Source: Coriobacteriia bacterium (GTDB lineage Bacteria > Actinomycetota > Coriobacteriia > Anaerosomatales > Kmv31). From it: a DNA stretch of 40,335 nt. Of the stretch, positions 6,502-14,344 are shown piece by piece. Where the stretch lies: positions 1-40,335 of the forward strand of contig JACUUM010000021.1 of the NCBI GenBank assembly GCA_014859305.1, read 5' to 3'. The translations under genes were made by a program, and so were the position numbers. The notes under the pieces are model-generated. The model was not told the DNA's origin. It saw only the letters and a program-made list of their open reading frames with translations, and ran no database searches. Positions within the stretch are counted from its first letter, which is position 1. The number at the start of each line of letters is the position of its first letter.

Positions 6502-7700
6502 CGGGCACCTCCTTCGGCGGTCGCCGCGGGTACGAGGCCGAGCCCCTGTTCGCGACCGACGTGCAGGAACGGGCCGATCAGCCCGGTCTGCGCCTCCTCC
6601 TCCAGCAGGAAGGCGTCGTGGCCGTACGGGCTCGGGACCTCGGCGAAGGAGACCTCGGCTCCGTTGGCCAGGAGCGCGCCGACGATCTCGCGCGCCTGGT
6701 AGGTGGGGAACAGCCAGTCGGACGAGAACGACAGCACGAGGAAGCGCGCCGTGACGGGGCGGAGGGCCTCGGCCAGCGTCGGCGACTCCCCGCACCAGTC
6801 GAAGTAGTCCATCGCCTTGGTCATGTAGAGGTACGTGTTCGCGTCGAAGCGCTCGACGAAGCGCTTGCCCTGGTAGGCCAGGTACGTCTCCACCTCGAAC
6901 TCGTGCACGAAGCCGAAGGCGTACTCGCTGCGTTCGCGCAGCCTGCGTCCGAACTTCTCCCGCATCGACTCGTCGGAGAGGTACGTGATGTGACCAACCA
7001 TCCGCGCGATCGCCAGCCCGGGGTCGGGCTGCCTGCCTCGGCCGTAGTAGTCGCCGCCCGCGAAGGCCGGGTCTTCCAGGATGGCGCTGCGGCCCACCTC
7101 GTTGAACGCGATCGCCTGAGCGGAGAGGCGCCAGGTGGTCGCATCCGCGATGACCGAACCGACGCGTTCGGGGTAGCGCTTCGCCCAGGCGAGCGCCTGC
7201 ATGCCGCCCATCGACCCGCCGATGACGGCGAGCAGGCGGCGCACACCGAGCGCGTCGAGCAGGCGCGCCTGGACGTCGACCATATCCTCCACTGTGACCA
7301 GCGGGAAGCGGAGTCCGTAGGGGTGCCCCGTCTCGGGGTCGGGTGAAGCCGGGCCGGTGGTGCCGGAACAGCCGCCGAGCACGTTGCTGCACACGACGAA
7401 GTAGCGGTCCGTGTCGATCCCCTTGCCCGGCCCGACCATCGCGTCCCACCACCCTGCGCGGGCGAACCGGGGGTCCGCGGCGCCGGGCACGGCGCTGACG
7501 TGCGCGTCCCCGGAGAGAGCATGGCAGATGAGCACCGCGTTCCCGCCGTCGGGCGAGAGGGTGCCGAAGGTCTCGTAGGCGACCTCCGCGCCGGGCAGGA
7601 CACGCCCGCCGAGGAGCGTGAGGGGCTCGGCGAGGCGGAGCGTGCCCGCGGCGTGCGCCACGGCGGTGAAGGCCGGCGGAGCGGCGTTGACGGCCGACAT
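6498..7700 (-). CDS. metX: Homoserine O-acetyltransferase
   Basis: 400-aa alpha/beta-hydrolase-fold enzyme that transfers an acyl group, normally acetyl from acetyl-CoA, to homoserine, giving the substrate of MetY. The nucleophile is S163 in GGSMGGMQ; the acid is D328 in SSDWLFP and the base is H361 in YGHDAF, all with family spacing. ALSGDAHVS, NVLGGCSGTTGP and the long helical lid (about 180-300) are typical of MetX. Some MetX-like enzymes use succinyl-CoA, so acetyl specificity is inferred. It starts 4 bases after the metY stop and overlaps metW by 4 bases. Confidence 0.96.
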   Translation of the reverse strand: MSAVNAAPPAFTAVAHAAGTLRLAEPLTLLGGRVLPGAEVAYETFGTLSPDGGNAVLICHALSGDAHVSAVPGAADPRFARAGWWDAMVGPGKGIDTDRYFVVCSNVLGGCSGTTGPASPDPETGHPYGLRFPLVTVEDMVDVQARLLDALGVRRLLAVIGGSMGGMQALAWAKRYPERVGSVIADATTWRLSAQAIAFNEVGRSAILEDPAFAGGDYYGRGRQPDPGLAIARMVGHITYLSDESMREKFGRRLRERSEYAFGFVHEFEVETYLAYQGKRFVERFDANTYLYMTKAMDYFDWCGESPTLAEALRPVTARFLVLSFSSDWLFPTYQAREIVGALLANGAEVSFAEVPSPYGHDAFLLEEEAQTGLIGPFLHVGREQGLGLVPAATAEGGAR

Positions 7701-7704
7701 CGCG

Positions 7705-9009
7705 CTACACCCCCTCCAGCGCCTGCTCGAGGTCGGCGAGGATGTCCTCGGCGGTCTCGATGCCCACCGACAGGCGCACGAAGTCCTCGCCGATGCCGGC
7801 ACGCGCCAGTTCCTCGGCCGAGAGCTGCGAGTGCGTGGTGGAGGCCGGGTGGATGATGAGCGACTTGGCGTCGCCCACATTGGCCAGGTGGCTGAAGAGC
7901 GTGACCTTGTCGATGAGCGCGCGCCCGGCTTCGCGCCCGCCCTTCACGCCGAAGACGACGATACCGCCGTGGCCGTTGCGCAGGTACCGGTCCGCGTTGT
8001 CCTTGGTGGGGTGCGACCCCAGGCCGGGGTAGGCCACCCAGTCGACTCCGGGGTGCGACTCGAGGTAGCGGGCCACGGCGAGCGCGTTGTCGGAATGGCG
8101 CTGGACCCTCAGCGAGAGGGTCTCGAGCCCGAGCAGGAACTGCTGGGAGTTGAACGGCGAGAGGGCGGCTCCGAGGTCGCGCTGGAGTTGCACGCGGGCC
8201 TTGATCGCGAACGCGATGTTGCCCAGCCCGGGGAAGTCGCCGAAGGTCTCGGCATAGCGCAAGCCGTGGTAGCTCGGATCGGGCTCGGTGAAGCCGGCGT
8301 GCCGGCCGCTGGCGCCCCAGTCGAAGTTGCCGCCGTCGACGAGCGCACCGCCGACGGACGTGCCGTGACCGCCGATCCACTTGGTCAGCGAGTGGATGAC
8401 GACCGCGGCGCCGTGCTCGGCCGGGCGGCACAGGTAGGGGGTCGCGAACGTGTTGTCCACGAACAGCGGGACGCCGAGAGAGCGGCCGGCCCGGGCGAGC
8501 CCCGCGATGTCGGGCACGTCGAGACGCGGGTTGCCGATGGTCTCGACGAACCAGGCTCGCGTGGTGCCGTCGGTGGCGGCCGAGAAACCCTCGGTGTCGG
8601 TCGTCTCCACGAAACGGACCTCGATGCCGAGCCTGCGCAGCGTGTGCAGGAAGATGTTCCACGTGCCGCCGTACAGACTCGTCGAGCTCACGATGCTGTC
8701 GCCGCAGCCCGCGACGTTCAGCAGCGAGATCACCTCGGCCGAGTGCCCGGACGCCGTCGCCAGCGCTGCGGTGCCGCCCTCGAGGGCGGCGAGGCGCTGT
8801 TCGAGCACGTCGTTCGTGGGGTTCATGATGCGAGAGTAGATGTTGCCGAACTCGCGCAGACCGAAGAGGTCGGCGGCGTGGTCGGCGTCGCGGAAGTTGT
8901 ACGCGACCGTCTGGTAGATCGGGACGGCGCGCGAACCGGTGGTGGGGTCGGGGGACTGGCCGCCGTGCACGGCCAGGGTGTCGAAGCCGAAGGGCCCGGT
9001 CTCGCTCAT
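7705..9009 (-). CDS. metY: O-acetylhomoserine sulfhydrylase (PLP-dependent)
   Basis: 434-aa Cys/Met-metabolism PLP enzyme. It joins O-acetylhomoserine with sulfide to give homocysteine, or with methanethiol to give methionine directly. K210 in HSLTKWIGGHGT is the Schiff-base lysine; FVDNTFATPYL upstream holds the aspartate that pairs with the PLP ring nitrogen. Its 434 residues match MetY (about 425-440) better than the shorter MetB/MetC (about 380-400). ATG start with GAGGAG about 6 bases upstream. First gene of metYXW, preceded by a Met-rich leader peptide and a hairpin region (9035-9165), so control by methionine supply is likely. Confidence 0.95.
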   Translation of the reverse strand: MSETGPFGFDTLAVHGGQSPDPTTGSRAVPIYQTVAYNFRDADHAADLFGLREFGNIYSRIMNPTNDVLEQRLAALEGGTAALATASGHSAEVISLLNVAGCGDSIVSSTSLYGGTWNIFLHTLRRLGIEVRFVETTDTEGFSAATDGTTRAWFVETIGNPRLDVPDIAGLARAGRSLGVPLFVDNTFATPYLCRPAEHGAAVVIHSLTKWIGGHGTSVGGALVDGGNFDWGASGRHAGFTEPDPSYHGLRYAETFGDFPGLGNIAFAIKARVQLQRDLGAALSPFNSQQFLLGLETLSLRVQRHSDNALAVARYLESHPGVDWVAYPGLGSHPTKDNADRYLRNGHGGIVVFGVKGGREAGRALIDKVTLFSHLANVGDAKSLIIHPASTTHSQLSAEELARAGIGEDFVRLSVGIETAEDILADLEQALEGV

Positions 9010-9034
9010 GATGTCTCCTCGAGTCTCGTGTGTG

Positions 9035-9074
9035 CCGACGAACGCCCCGACCGGCGTCGTCGGGACCGGCGGGG
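9035..9074 (-). promoter_or_regulatory. Interleaved hairpins between Met leader and metY
   Basis: Three pairings compete. The first is 9066-9074 with 9045-9054 (CCCCGCCGG with CCGGTCGGGG, one bulged base). The second is 9059-9064 with 9046-9051 (CCCGAC/GTCGGG). The third is 9057-9063 with 9035-9041 (CCGACGA/TCGTCGG). The first and third are interleaved and cannot form together, which is the geometry of an attenuator. No T-run follows the last hairpin, so translational or Rho-dependent control is as possible as intrinsic termination. Confidence 0.5.
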
Positions 9075-9078
9075 GCTG

Positions 9079-9165
9079 CTAGAGCCGCCCGGATCCGGCG
9101 CGCGCGCCGATGGACCCGGGCTGGGTCATCATGCCGCGCATCATCACGAGAGCTGCGTGTGACAT
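9079..9165 (-). CDS. Methionine-rich leader peptide upstream of metYXW
   Basis: 28-codon frame starting MSHAALVMMRGMMTQPG, with five methionines, four of them in the pattern MMRGMM. It lies between a promoter (9242-9269) and metY (start 9009). AGGAGG lies 13 bases upstream, slightly long; an in-frame ATG nine codons earlier lies before that site and is less likely. Leader peptides rich in the regulated amino acid are the sensors of ribosome-mediated attenuation, as with trp, his, leu and, in actinobacteria, cysteine leaders. Stalling at the Met codons when charged Met-tRNA is scarce would alter pairing in 9035-9074. That the peptide is translated is inferred from position, composition and neighbouring structures. 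Confidence 0.6.
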   Translation of the reverse strand: MSHAALVMMRGMMTQPGSIGARAGSGRL

Positions 9166-9241
9166 CTCGCTCGACCGTCCTCCTCTCGGCATCTCGACCG
9201 ATCTGACTGCCGGCGCCGCGGAAGGCGACGCGTGGTTCCAG

Positions 9242-9269
9242 AGGATACCAACATCAGCGGGAAGTACAA
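9242..9269 (-). promoter_or_regulatory. Promoter of the metYXW operon
   Basis: On the minus strand TTGTAC (9269-9264) and TATCCT (9247-9242) are 16 bases apart, a good housekeeping-type -35/-10 pair in a locally AT-richer patch. Transcription would start near 9235, giving a leader of about 225 bases that contains the Met-rich peptide and hairpins. No SAM riboswitch core is recognisable in it. Confidence 0.6.
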
Positions 9270-9371
9270 CGCACGTGCCGGGTGCGTTTCGGGCGTCGAG
9301 CCGCCTCCTGGCGGCGGCAGACGGGGCGGGCGGCCTCACGGGGGCGACCGCGGCAGCGGCCGCCCGCCGTC

Positions 9372-10214
9372 CTACCGCCGGAACAGGCGCCAGCGACGCC
9401 GACCCTCGACCTCGCCGCCTGCCGGCGTCTCCGCCCGGCCCCGCGTCGCCTTCGGGGCGGCCGGCGGCACGCCCGCCTCCGCCTGCTCCTCGGCGGCCTT
9501 CTCTAGGGACTCCTCGCCCGAGCTCGTGCGCCCGAGCCACTCCTCCTGCGAGGGCAGATGGCGGGGAGCGTAGCGCAACTCCTCGCCCGGCGGCTGCAAG
9601 TGCGCCTCCGGCTCGCCCGGCAGGTGCTCGTCGCCCGTGCCGTGCGGCCCCGTCGCCGGGCCTCCGAGGTCCGGGTTGTCCGCGGCCTCCGCCGAGCCGT
9701 GGAAGAGGTGCGGCCTGGGCCGCTGGTCGGGCCCGGCAGTTGCCGCGGAACCGGGGCGGGCCGCGGGCCGCTCCGAACGCCCGGCCGCGACGACCGGCAC
9801 GCGACGAGCCCGGCGTGCGGACTCGTCGGGCAGCCGCACTTCGAGCACGCCGTCACGGTAGGCGGCCCGCACCTTCGAGGGGTCGACCCCTTCGGGGAGC
9901 GACACCCGCCGCTCGAACTCGCCCCACGCCGACTCCCGGACCGCGTAGCGCTCGGGAGGCGCGTACCGGTCCCGCTCCACCCCGCCCCGCAGCGTCACGA
10001 CGCCGCCGGTCACGGTGACCTGCAGCTCCTCCAGGCGCATGCCCGGCGCCTCCAGCCGGATGACGACCTCGCCCGCGTCGACGTAGACGTCCATCGGAGG
10101 CTTCCACTCGCCCGGCAGGCGACGCGTGGGAGCGCCGAAGCGCGCGAGCAGGCGCTCTACGTCGCGTTGGAGCGCGACGAGCTCGGCGAGGGGCATCGTG
10201 TTCTGGGTGGCCAT
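9372..10214 (-). CDS. Hsp20/alpha-crystallin small heat shock protein with long tail
   Basis: 280 aa, ATG at 10212-10214 with AAGGA 7 bases upstream. The alpha-crystallin domain spans about residues 38-135: PPMDVYVDAGEVVIRLEAPG at its start, ESAWGEFERRVSLPEGVD in the middle and AAYRDGVLEVRLP as the closing strand. Small Hsps bind unfolding proteins without ATP in large oligomers. Bacterial members are usually about 140-160 aa. Here some 140 extra residues follow, rich in Pro, Gly, Glu and Arg, apparently disordered, ending in RRRWRLFRR. It is divergent from the P-type ATPase; a GGGTAT element lies 53-58 bases upstream. Confidence 0.92.
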   Translation of the reverse strand: MATQNTMPLAELVALQRDVERLLARFGAPTRRLPGEWKPPMDVYVDAGEVVIRLEAPGMRLEELQVTVTGGVVTLRGGVERDRYAPPERYAVRESAWGEFERRVSLPEGVDPSKVRAAYRDGVLEVRLPDESARRARRVPVVAAGRSERPAARPGSAATAGPDQRPRPHLFHGSAEAADNPDLGGPATGPHGTGDEHLPGEPEAHLQPPGEELRYAPRHLPSQEEWLGRTSSGEESLEKAAEEQAEAGVPPAAPKATRGRAETPAGGEVEGRRRWRLFRR

Positions 10215-10266
10215 GGGTGGTCCTTCCCGTTGAGGGCCCGGGCGGCCTCGTCCGGCGCAGGTCCAT

Positions 10267-10272
10267 ATACCC
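10267..10272 (-). promoter_or_regulatory. GGGTAT -10-like element before hsp20
   Basis: GGGTAT on the minus strand, 53-58 bases before the hsp20 start, without a GTTT at the matching distance. A stress-sigma promoter would suit an Hsp20 gene, but the -35 is missing, and TATATG directly overlapping could instead be a housekeeping -10. Confidence 0.35.
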
Positions 10273-10281
10273 AGCAGGTCC

Positions 10282-10302
10282 CGGCCGCGCTCGGCGCGGC
10301 CG
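10282..10302. repeat. Inverted repeat between divergent hsp20 and ATPase genes
   Basis: CGGCCGCG (10282-10289) and CGCGGCCG (10295-10302) form a perfect 8-bp stem with a 5-base loop. It lies just upstream of the hsp20 -10-like element, so it could be an operator; it does not match the HAIR consensus of HspR. Confidence 0.3.
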
Positions 10303-10366
10303 CTATCCGGGAAGACTGACGCGGCAGGCGGGTGGATGATGCGGACGGACGTCGCGAGGGGGGCCA

Positions 10367-13204
10367 TTGGCGTCACGGGAGGACATAGCGCCGGCTGCTC
10401 GCGTGGAGAGGCCGTCGTACCAGGCGATGACCGAGGAGCATCTGCTCTCCTCTCTGGTGACGTCGCGCACGGGGCTGTCCTCCGACGAGGCCGCGGCACG
10501 TCTTCAGCGCTACGGCCCCAACGAGATCGCGGCGGTGAAGGGCACTCCGCTCGCGCTGCGCTTCCTCGCGAACTTCTACCACCTCTTCGCGATCCTGCTA
10601 TGGGTCGGGGCGGCGCTCGCCGTGATCGGCGGGTTGCCTGAGCTCGCCTACGCGATCGCCGCCGTCATCGTCGTCAACGCGGTCTTCTCGTTCTGGCAGG
10701 AGTACCGCGCCGAGCGGGCCACCGAGGCGCTCAAGGAGCTCATCCCCGCGCGCGCCGGCGTCTTGCGCGACGGCGCGCGCGTCGAGCTGCTCGCGCGCGA
10801 GGTGGTCCCGGGCGACGTGCTCCTCCTCGAGGAGGGCGACAACGTCCCGGCTGACGCTCGGCTGATCGAGGAGTACGACCTGCGCGTCAACCAAGCGACG
10901 CTGAACGGCGAGTCCGCGCCGGCCAGGCGCGTCGCCACCCCCGTGCCGGCCGAGCCTTCCGCTCCCACCGAGGTCGCCAGCCTCGTCTTCGCCGGCACGT
11001 CGGTCGTCTATGGCCGAGGGCGAGCCGTCGTCTTCGCGACCGGGATGGACACCGAGTTCGGCAGGATCGCCCGCCTGACGCGCTCCGTCGAAGAGGAGCT
11101 CTCGCCGCTCCAGAAGCAGATGGAGCGCATCACAAGGCTCGTCGCGCTGCTGGCGGTCTCCCTCGGCGTCGTCTTCTTCGTGCTGGGCTACTTCGTGGCC
11201 GGCCTCACGCTCATCGAGGGGTTCCTGTTCGCGGTCGGCATCATCGTCGCCAACGTGCCCGAGGGTCTCCTGCCCACCGTCACGCTGTCGCTGGCGATGG
11301 GCGTCCAGCGCATGGCGGGACGCAACGCCCTCGTCAAGCAGCTCGCCGCAGTGGAGACACTGGGGTCGACCACGGTGATCTGCACGGACAAGACGGGGAC
11401 CCTGACGGCGAACGAGATGACCGTACGCCAGGTCTGGACCGCTGAGGGGCGCGTCGAGGTACACGGCGTGGGTTACGAGCCCACGGGGCCGGTCCGCCCC
11501 TCGCTCCCGACGCTGGAGCCGCTGGCGCGCGCGGCATCGTTCTGCAACGACTCGCGGCTGGTGCCTCCCGACGACGCCCATCCGGCCTGGCGGGTGGTCG
11601 GCGACCCCACGGAAGGCGCGCTGCTGGTGATGGCACGCAAGGCCGGCTTCGATCCCGACGCCGCGCTCGAGAGCGCGCCGCGCGCCTCGGAGCTCCCCTT
11701 CGACGCCGTGCGCAAACGCATGAGCACGGTCCACGCCGAGGACGGCCGCCGCATCGCGTACGTGAAGGGCGCGCCCGCCGAGGTCCTCGGACTGTGTTCG
11801 CGCGTCCTCACGGACTCGGGCGAGCGCCCGTTGGACGAACGCGCGCGCGCCGAGGCGCTGGCCGCCAACGACGAGATGGCCCGCGGGGGGCTCCGCGTGT
11901 TGGCGATGGCGCGGCGAGAGGTGCCCGACCGGCGGCGCTACGAAGCGGCGGAGGTGGAGCGCGACCTGACCTTCCTCGGCCTCGCGGGGATGATGGACCC
12001 TCCTCGGGCAGAGGTGGCCGAGACCGTCCGCCGCGCTCACAGCGCGGGGATCCGGATCATCATGATAACCGGCGACTACGGGCTGACCGCCGAGTCGATC
12101 GCCCGCCGGATCGGCATCGTCACCAGCGAGAGGCTGCGGATCGTCATCGGGTCCGAGCTCGCTTCGATGCCCGAGGAGGAGCTGGTGGCGGCTCTTCGGG
12201 CGGGCGAGGTGCTCTTCGCGCGCGTGGCGCCGGAGCACAAGATGCGGATCGCGCAGGCTCTCAAGAAGATGGGTCACGTGGTCGCGATGACCGGCGACGG
12301 AGTGAACGACGCGCCGGCGCTGAAAGCCGCCGACATCGGCATAGCGATGGGGGTCGCGGGCACCGACGTGGCGCGCGAGGCCGCGAAGATGGTGCTTGCC
12401 GACGACAACTTCGCCTCGATCGTGTACGCGGTGGAGGAGGGGCGGGCGGTCTACGACAACATCCGGCGCTTCGTGACCTACATCTTCACGAGCAATGTGC
12501 CCGAGATCGTGCCGTTCATCCTCTTCGTGCTCTTCCGCATCCCGCTGCCGCTGACCGTGCTGCAGATCCTCGCCATCGACCTGGGGACCGACATCGTCCC
12601 CGCCCTCGCGTTGGGCGTCGAGGCGCCCGAGCCCGGCGTCATGGAGCGGCCTCCCAGACCGGCGCGCGAGCGTCTGCTCGACTCCCGCGTGCTGTCGCGC
12701 GCATACTTCTTCCTCGGACCGCTCCAGACCGCCGCGACCATGGTGGCCTACTTCTACCTCTACTACAGCCGGGGGTGGCGGCCCGGGGAGGCGCTCGCGG
12801 CGAGCGGGGTGGTGTACCTCTCGGCCACCACGATGACACTCGCGGCGGTCGTCTCGACCCAGATAGGCAACGCGTTCGCGCAGCGGACCACACGGCGCAG
12901 CATCGTCGAGGTCGGCTTCTTCTCGAACCGCCTGCTGCTGGCGGGCATCGCCACGGAAGTCGCGCTGATCCTCGGCATCGTGTACCTGCCGCCGCTGCAG
13001 GCGGTCTTCCGTACGGCGCCGCTGAGAGCGACGGACTGGCTGGTGCCGGCCGCACTCTGGCCGACGCTGCTTCTCGCCGACGAGCTGCGCAAGGCCGTCC
13101 TGCGCCGGGGTCCGCGTCCGCACTCGTCAGCGGGACGTGCGACGATGTCGGGGAATGACATGAGCGCGGGGCAACCCCCGTCCGAGGAGGCGAAGGCGAC
13201 GTGA
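10367..13204 (+). CDS. Type IIC (Na+/K+-ATPase-like) P-type cation ATPase
   Basis: 945-aa cation pump, TTG start with AGGGGGG just upstream. It has the cation-ATPase N-terminal domain, an actuator loop with LNGES (about 183), D341 in CTDKTGTLT as the phosphorylated aspartate, and TGDGVNDAP at 642-650. Transport-site segments resemble animal Na+/K+- and H+/K+-ATPases closely. They are ANVPEGLLPTVT in M4 (E299), TSNVPEIVPF in M5 (N710, E713), IDLGTDIVPA in M6 (D738, D742), and a C-terminal ADELRKAVLRR like YDEVRKLIIRR of the animal pump. SERCA-type pumps lack IDLGTD. No beta subunit is adjacent. Likely ions are Na+, K+ or H+; the direct coupling (GTGA) to TrkA-type genes favours K+/Na+ balance. 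Confidence 0.9.
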   Translation: MASREDIAPAARVERPSYQAMTEEHLLSSLVTSRTGLSSDEAAARLQRYGPNEIAAVKGTPLALRFLANFYHLFAILLWVGAALAVIGGLPELAYAIAAVIVVNAVFSFWQEYRAERATEALKELIPARAGVLRDGARVELLAREVVPGDVLLLEEGDNVPADARLIEEYDLRVNQATLNGESAPARRVATPVPAEPSAPTEVASLVFAGTSVVYGRGRAVVFATGMDTEFGRIARLTRSVEEELSPLQKQMERITRLVALLAVSLGVVFFVLGYFVAGLTLIEGFLFAVGIIVANVPEGLLPTVTLSLAMGVQRMAGRNALVKQLAAVETLGSTTVICTDKTGTLTANEMTVRQVWTAEGRVEVHGVGYEPTGPVRPSLPTLEPLARAASFCNDSRLVPPDDAHPAWRVVGDPTEGALLVMARKAGFDPDAALESAPRASELPFDAVRKRMSTVHAEDGRRIAYVKGAPAEVLGLCSRVLTDSGERPLDERARAEALAANDEMARGGLRVLAMARREVPDRRRYEAAEVERDLTFLGLAGMMDPPRAEVAETVRRAHSAGIRIIMITGDYGLTAESIARRIGIVTSERLRIVIGSELASMPEEELVAALRAGEVLFARVAPEHKMRIAQALKKMGHVVAMTGDGVNDAPALKAADIGIAMGVAGTDVAREAAKMVLADDNFASIVYAVEEGRAVYDNIRRFVTYIFTSNVPEIVPFILFVLFRIPLPLTVLQILAIDLGTDIVPALALGVEAPEPGVMERPPRPARERLLDSRVLSRAYFFLGPLQTAATMVAYFYLYYSRGWRPGEALAASGVVYLSATTMTLAAVVSTQIGNAFAQRTTRRSIVEVGFFSNRLLLAGIATEVALILGIVYLPPLQAVFRTAPLRATDWLVPAALWPTLLLADELRKAVLRRGPRPHSSAGRATMSGNDMSAGQPPSEEAKAT

Positions 13205-13848
13205 GAGTCATCATCGGAGGGTGCGGGCGCGTCGGCTCGCTGCTGGCCGCCCACCTGTCGCTCCACGGCCACGAGGTGGCCGTGGTCGACCAGGACCCTG
13301 ACTCGCTGGCCCTGCTGGCCGCCGGCTTCGCGGGCACGCGTCACGTGGGCAAGGTCTTCGACCGCGAGACGCTCGAGTCGGCCGGGGTCGCCCATGCCGA
13401 CGCATACGTCGCGGTGACGAGCGGGGACAACAGCAACATCGTCTCGGCGATCGTCGCCAAGCAGGTCTTCCGCGTCCCGCGCGTCGTCTCGCGCATATAC
13501 GACCCGCGCCGCGCCGAGATATACCGCCGCCTGGGGATACCGGCGGTCTCGTCGGTGGCGTGGTCGGTCAACGAGGTGCTCTCCGTGCTCCTCCATCCGG
13601 GCCTGACCACCGACGCCTCGTTCGGCGACGGAGAGGTGCGCCTCGTGAGCGTCGAGGTCCCGCCGCGGCTCGTCGGGCGCACGGTGGACGACCTGACCGT
13701 GCCCGGGCAGGTCGTGGTCGCGGCGATCGTACGCGCGGGACGCTCCTTCGTTCCGCTGCCGGGAACGCCGTTCGAGGAGCACGACATCGTGCACTGCGTG
13801 ACAGCGGGGCCGACTCTGGACCGGCTCGAGCAGATGCTCAGGCCCTGA
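13201..13848 (+). CDS. TrkA-type protein: NAD-binding (RCK) plus TrkA-C domain
   Basis: 215 aa, GTG start overlapping the ATPase stop (GTGA), GGAGG about 10 bases upstream. The N-terminal Rossmann domain (1-130) starts MRVIIGGCGRVGSLLA and has VAVVDQDPD, with the acidic residue that binds the NAD(H) ribose. The TrkA-C ligand-binding domain (about 140-215) includes VSVEVPPRLVGRTV and a FEEHDIVHCV close. Such proteins gate K+ uptake channels (TrkH/KtrB) in response to NAD(H) or nucleotides; some TrkA-C domains bind c-di-AMP. No trkH lies in the window, so the partner is either distant or the coupled ATPase. Confidence 0.9.
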   Translation: MRVIIGGCGRVGSLLAAHLSLHGHEVAVVDQDPDSLALLAAGFAGTRHVGKVFDRETLESAGVAHADAYVAVTSGDNSNIVSAIVAKQVFRVPRVVSRIYDPRRAEIYRRLGIPAVSSVAWSVNEVLSVLLHPGLTTDASFGDGEVRLVSVEVPPRLVGRTVDDLTVPGQVVVAAIVRAGRSFVPLPGTPFEEHDIVHCVTAGPTLDRLEQMLRP

Positions 13849-13862
13849 GGGAGGATGCGGCG

Positions 13863-14291
13863 ATGTTCGTGCTGGTGGTGGGAGGCGGCAAGCTGGGCGC
13901 CACGGTGGCGGGCTCCGCGCTCGCGGAGGGCCACGAGGTGGTCGTGATCGAGAAGGACGAGGAGCGCGCCGACGATCTGCGCGCCAGGCTCGAGGGCGCC
14001 ACCGTCATAGCCGGCGACGGCGACGAGCCCGTGATCCTCGAGCGGGGGCACGTCTCGCGCGCATCGGCCGTGCTCGCGCTGACCGGCGACGACGAGGACA
14101 ACCTCGTGGCGTGTCTGCTCGCACGGCGGGAGTACGGTGTGCCGATGACCGCCGGGCGCGTGAACGACGTGCGGAACCAGTGGCTCTTCGACGAGCGCTT
14201 CGGCGTGGACGTGGCGGTGTCCGGGACCCACCTGGCGGCCGACCTCCTCGCCGACCGGCTCGCGGAGCTCGCGTCGCGGTCGGATGCGTGA
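13863..14291 (+). CDS. TrkA-N (NAD-binding) single-domain protein
   Basis: 142 aa, ATG 14 bases after the previous stop, with GGGAGG upstream. A single Rossmann domain: MFVLVVGGGKLGATVA, VVVIEKDEERADDL and the TGDDEDNLVACLLAR helix. There is no TrkA-C domain, unlike its neighbour. Two TrkA-type genes in tandem are common for actinobacterial K+ systems (CeoB/CeoC of mycobacteria), where the two subunits act together. Here they follow the type IIC ATPase in one operon. A strong hairpin after the stop ends the unit. Confidence 0.9.
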   Translation: MFVLVVGGGKLGATVAGSALAEGHEVVVIEKDEERADDLRARLEGATVIAGDGDEPVILERGHVSRASAVLALTGDDEDNLVACLLARREYGVPMTAGRVNDVRNQWLFDERFGVDVAVSGTHLAADLLADRLAELASRSDA

Positions 14292-14294
14292 GCA

Positions 14295-14322
14295 GGGCGC
14301 GGGGAGGTCTCTCCCCGCGCCC
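14295..14322. terminator. 12-bp perfect hairpin, bidirectional terminator
   Basis: GGGCGCGGGGAG pairs perfectly with CTCCCCGCGCCC around GTCT. It starts 3 bases after the TrkA-N gene and lies 22 bases beyond the end of the convergent DUF378 gene, so it probably serves both. Confidence 0.7.
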
Positions 14323-14344
14323 CTCGTACCGCCTGCCGGACCCG

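Noticed and set aside
6821-8662. 613-codon minus-strand frame across metX and metY
   Set aside because: It is an out-of-frame reading of two clear genes and no family motif is present.
9010-9245. SAM riboswitch upstream of metY
   Set aside because: I looked for SAM-I, SAM-II and SAM-IV core sequences in the leader and recognised none; a Met-rich short frame explains the long leader better.
10282-10302. HspR (HAIR) site before hsp20
   Set aside because: The inverted repeat there is CGGCCGCG/CGCGGCCG and does not match the CTTGAGT-N7-ACTCAAG consensus.
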